A model generated the notes under the pieces. That model made no database searches, was not told the DNA's origin, and was given only the letters and a program-made list of their open reading frames with translations. Both the position numbers and the translations under genes were made by a program. Positions 62,711 to 64,000 of a stretch of DNA of 64,000 bases are shown in pieces; the stretch's first letter is position 1; every line of letters starts with the position of its first letter. This DNA is from Salinisphaera sp. T31B1 (GTDB taxonomy: Bacteria; Pseudomonadota; Gammaproteobacteria; Nevskiales; Salinisphaeraceae), in NCBI RefSeq assembly GCF_040361275.1, contig NZ_APNH01000001.1, forward strand, positions 744,001 to 808,000, read 5' to 3'.

Positions 62711-63496
62711 ATGGACAGTATCGAATTCAGCGTCGCCGAGGGCGTGGCCACAGTCACGCTCAACCGGCCCGAACACAAGAACGCCATCGATCGCAGCATG
62801 ACCGAAGCCATGGCGTCAGTCGTCGAGCAGGTACGACGTGACGAGGCCATCCGAGCACTGGTCATCGGCGGTGCCGGCGGCGCCTTCTCGGCCGGCGGCG
62901 ATATCAAGGCCATGCTGGCCGACCGGGACAACCCCGAAGCCCGGCGTGCGCGCATGCGTTTTCATCACGCCTGGCTCAAGCCGTTGATCGAGCTGGACAA
63001 GCCGGTCATCGCTGCGGTCGATGGGGCCGCGTTCGGGGCCGGCTTCGGCCTGGCGCTGGCCGCCGACCTGATCGTGGCCAGTGAGCGGGCCAAGTTCTGT
63101 ATGGCCTTCATGAAAGTCGGCCTGGTTCCCGATTTCGCCGCGCTCTACACCCTGCCACGGGTCGTGGGCCTGGCCCGGGCCAAGGAGATCATGTTCTCGG
63201 CCCGGGTCATCGATGCCGCCGAGGCGGTGGCGTTGGGAATCGCCCTGGAAGTGGTCGCGCCCGATGCGCTGGATGCGCGTGCCGCGGCGATCGCGCACAG
63301 CCTGGCCGGCGCCTCGTCTGAGGCCTTTGCGTTGACCAAGCGAGCGCTCAACGGCTCCCAGCTCAATGATCTGTCAACCATGCTGGAGATCGAGTACATG
63401 GGTCAGGGCGTGGCGTTTTCCACCGACGACCATCATGCCGCGATCGATGCGTTTCTGAACAAGCGCGCCCCGGCATTCCGCTGGCCCGAGGACTGA
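62711..63496 (+). CDS. Enoyl-CoA hydratase/isomerase
   Basis: A 261-residue crotonase-fold protein. It contains VTLNRPEHKNAID, the oxyanion-hole FSAGGDIKAML, and VDGAAFGAGFGLALAADLIV. The VGLVPDFA segment has Asp where some hydratases carry the second Glu region, so isomerase or hydratase cannot be decided. It is the last recognised plus-strand gene. Confidence 0.9.
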   Translation: MDSIEFSVAEGVATVTLNRPEHKNAIDRSMTEAMASVVEQVRRDEAIRALVIGGAGGAFSAGGDIKAMLADRDNPEARRARMRFHHAWLKPLIELDKPVIAAVDGAAFGAGFGLALAADLIVASERAKFCMAFMKVGLVPDFAALYTLPRVVGLARAKEIMFSARVIDAAEAVALGIALEVVAPDALDARAAAIAHSLAGASSEAFALTKRALNGSQLNDLSTMLEIEYMGQGVAFSTDDHHAAIDAFLNKRAPAFRWPED

Positions 63497-63520
63497 GCCG
63501 GGCCGCGTTTCGGTGGTACG

Positions 63521-63553
63521 AAAAAATGCCCGGATCGCCGAGCGATCCGGGCA
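63521..63553 (-). terminator. Terminator for the minus-strand DUF35 gene
   Basis: TGCCCGGATCG (63527-63537) and CGATCCGGGCA (63543-63553) form a perfect eleven-pair stem. On the minus strand it is followed by TTTTTT (plus-strand AAAAAA at 63521-63526). It also lies 25 bases after the hydratase stop, so it may work for both convergent genes. Confidence 0.85.
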
Positions 63554-63602
63554 AACACTCAGGCCGCTATCAAGCCGCCTGGGAGGGGCCGCGCGTCCTA
63601 GA

Positions 63603-64000
63603 TCAATCGGCCGGGCGGAATACCGGCAGAGCGATATCCTCGGCCATCTCCTCGAAATCGACGACCACGGCCTGACCGATGGCCACCGATTCGATATCGT
63701 CGGCGCGCACGTTCGACAGCATGCGTGCGCCTTCTTCCAGGTCGATCAGGGCGACGACATAGGGCACGTACGGCTTGAAGCCGGCGCCGGCCGGGCGTCT
63801 GGAGACGGTCCAGGAATGGATGGTGCCGCGACCGCTGAGAGTCTCCCAGGCCAGCGATTCGCTGCCGCAGTGCGGACAGACCGCCCGCGGGTAATAGTGC
63901 ACCCGGTCGCAGTCGCCGCAGCGAGGCAGTGAAAGCTGGCCCCGGCTGGCAGCGGCCCAGAACGGCGCAGTGGTCGGGTCGGTGATCGGGATCGGGCGGT
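63603..64000 (-). CDS. DUF35 zinc-ribbon/OB-fold acyl-CoA-associated protein, truncated by the window end
   Basis: A DUF35 protein with an N-terminal rubredoxin-like zinc ribbon (CGDC...CPHC) and an OB fold (GTIHSWTVSRRP, YVPYVVALIDLEEGARM). The frame is open through the last base of the window, so the start lies beyond it; a GTG at 63902 would cut off half the zinc ribbon and is rejected. Such proteins partner thiolases and hydratases in steroid and related ring degradation. It is convergent with the enoyl-CoA hydratase and presumably follows a thiolase gene outside the window. Confidence 0.85.
   Translation of the reverse strand, partial: RPIPITDPTTAPFWAAASRGQLSLPRCGDCDRVHYYPRAVCPHCGSESLAWETLSGRGTIHSWTVSRRPAGAGFKPYVPYVVALIDLEEGARMLSNVRADDIESVAIGQAVVVDFEEMAEDIALPVFRPAD

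Noticed and set aside
63603-63902. A complete DUF35 gene starting at GTG 63902
   Set aside because: The frame continues upstream with the first CxxC pair of the zinc ribbon, so the real start lies beyond the window.
1-64000. CRISPR arrays, tRNA or rRNA genes, insertion sequences
   Set aside because: I found no regularly spaced repeats, no cloverleaf or rRNA-like stretches, and no transposase or integrase motifs.

Overview
The window is a gene-dense, high-GC segment of a bacterial chromosome. The housekeeping block in the middle (prlC-like next to gorA-like, gpmA, xthA) is typical of Gammaproteobacteria. The many TRAP, ABC and symporter genes suggest a heterotrophic, possibly marine or halophilic member such as a Salinisphaera relative; that placement is inference. 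I see no rRNA, tRNA, CRISPR array, insertion sequence or phage gene.

Region 1 (1-22 kb) looks like a nitrogen-scavenging locus. It starts with the end of a DctP-type TRAP transporter. A gamma-glutamyltransferase-fold enzyme resembling oxamate amidohydrolase (HpxW) follows, divergent from an amidase plus an HpxZ/AtzH-like small protein, then a MarR regulator. Next is a tightly overlapping operon: cyclic amidohydrolase, molybdenum hydroxylase L/M/S subunits, a CoxG-like protein and a DUF1116 protein (the family of AllG/YlbE). Two ABC importers come after it: a polar amino-acid type with permease and ATPase fused in one chain, and a complete dipeptide type. Two good sigma-54 (-24/-12) promoters precede the amidase and the amidohydrolase. 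The second has a duplicated palindrome and an AT-rich stretch upstream, as expected for an enhancer-dependent promoter. I infer a ureide, oxalurate or N-heterocycle degradation pathway whose substrate is unknown.

Region 2 (22-38 kb) is mostly core functions: a Gfo/Idh/MocA oxidoreductase, exonuclease III, a DUF1499 lipoprotein, oligopeptidase A, glutathione reductase, an esterase-like lipoprotein, a 3D-domain protein, phosphoglycerate mutase, an unknown HEAGH protein, a lipoprotein and a CoA-binding protein. Two small modules follow: LysR/nitrilase/sodium symporter with a 31-residue accessory peptide, and a small Cys/His-rich protein with a ZnuD-like TonB receptor behind a Zur-like box.

Region 3 (38-64 kb) is a large CoA-thioester catabolic island. 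The minus-strand operon ich-acd-voc-prpD-ict-ccl has, from memory, the gene order of the Pseudomonas aeruginosa itaconate operon (PA0878-PA0883). Divergent from it runs a plus-strand series: three acyl-CoA dehydrogenases, an MFE2-like short-chain dehydrogenase, an acyl-CoA ligase, a zinc alcohol dehydrogenase, a branched-chain-amino-acid-type ABC importer, an FCD-type GntR regulator, two tandem TAXI binding proteins, a two-subunit CoA-transferase, a thioesterase, a citryl-CoA-lyase-like protein and an enoyl-CoA hydratase. A DUF35 zinc-ribbon protein on the minus strand runs off the end. A GTATAC-centred palindrome occurs in four of the intergenic gaps of this island, including the divergent itaconate promoter and the gap before the GntR gene. 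This suggests that one regulator ties the itaconate operon to a larger acid-degradation pathway of unknown substrate.
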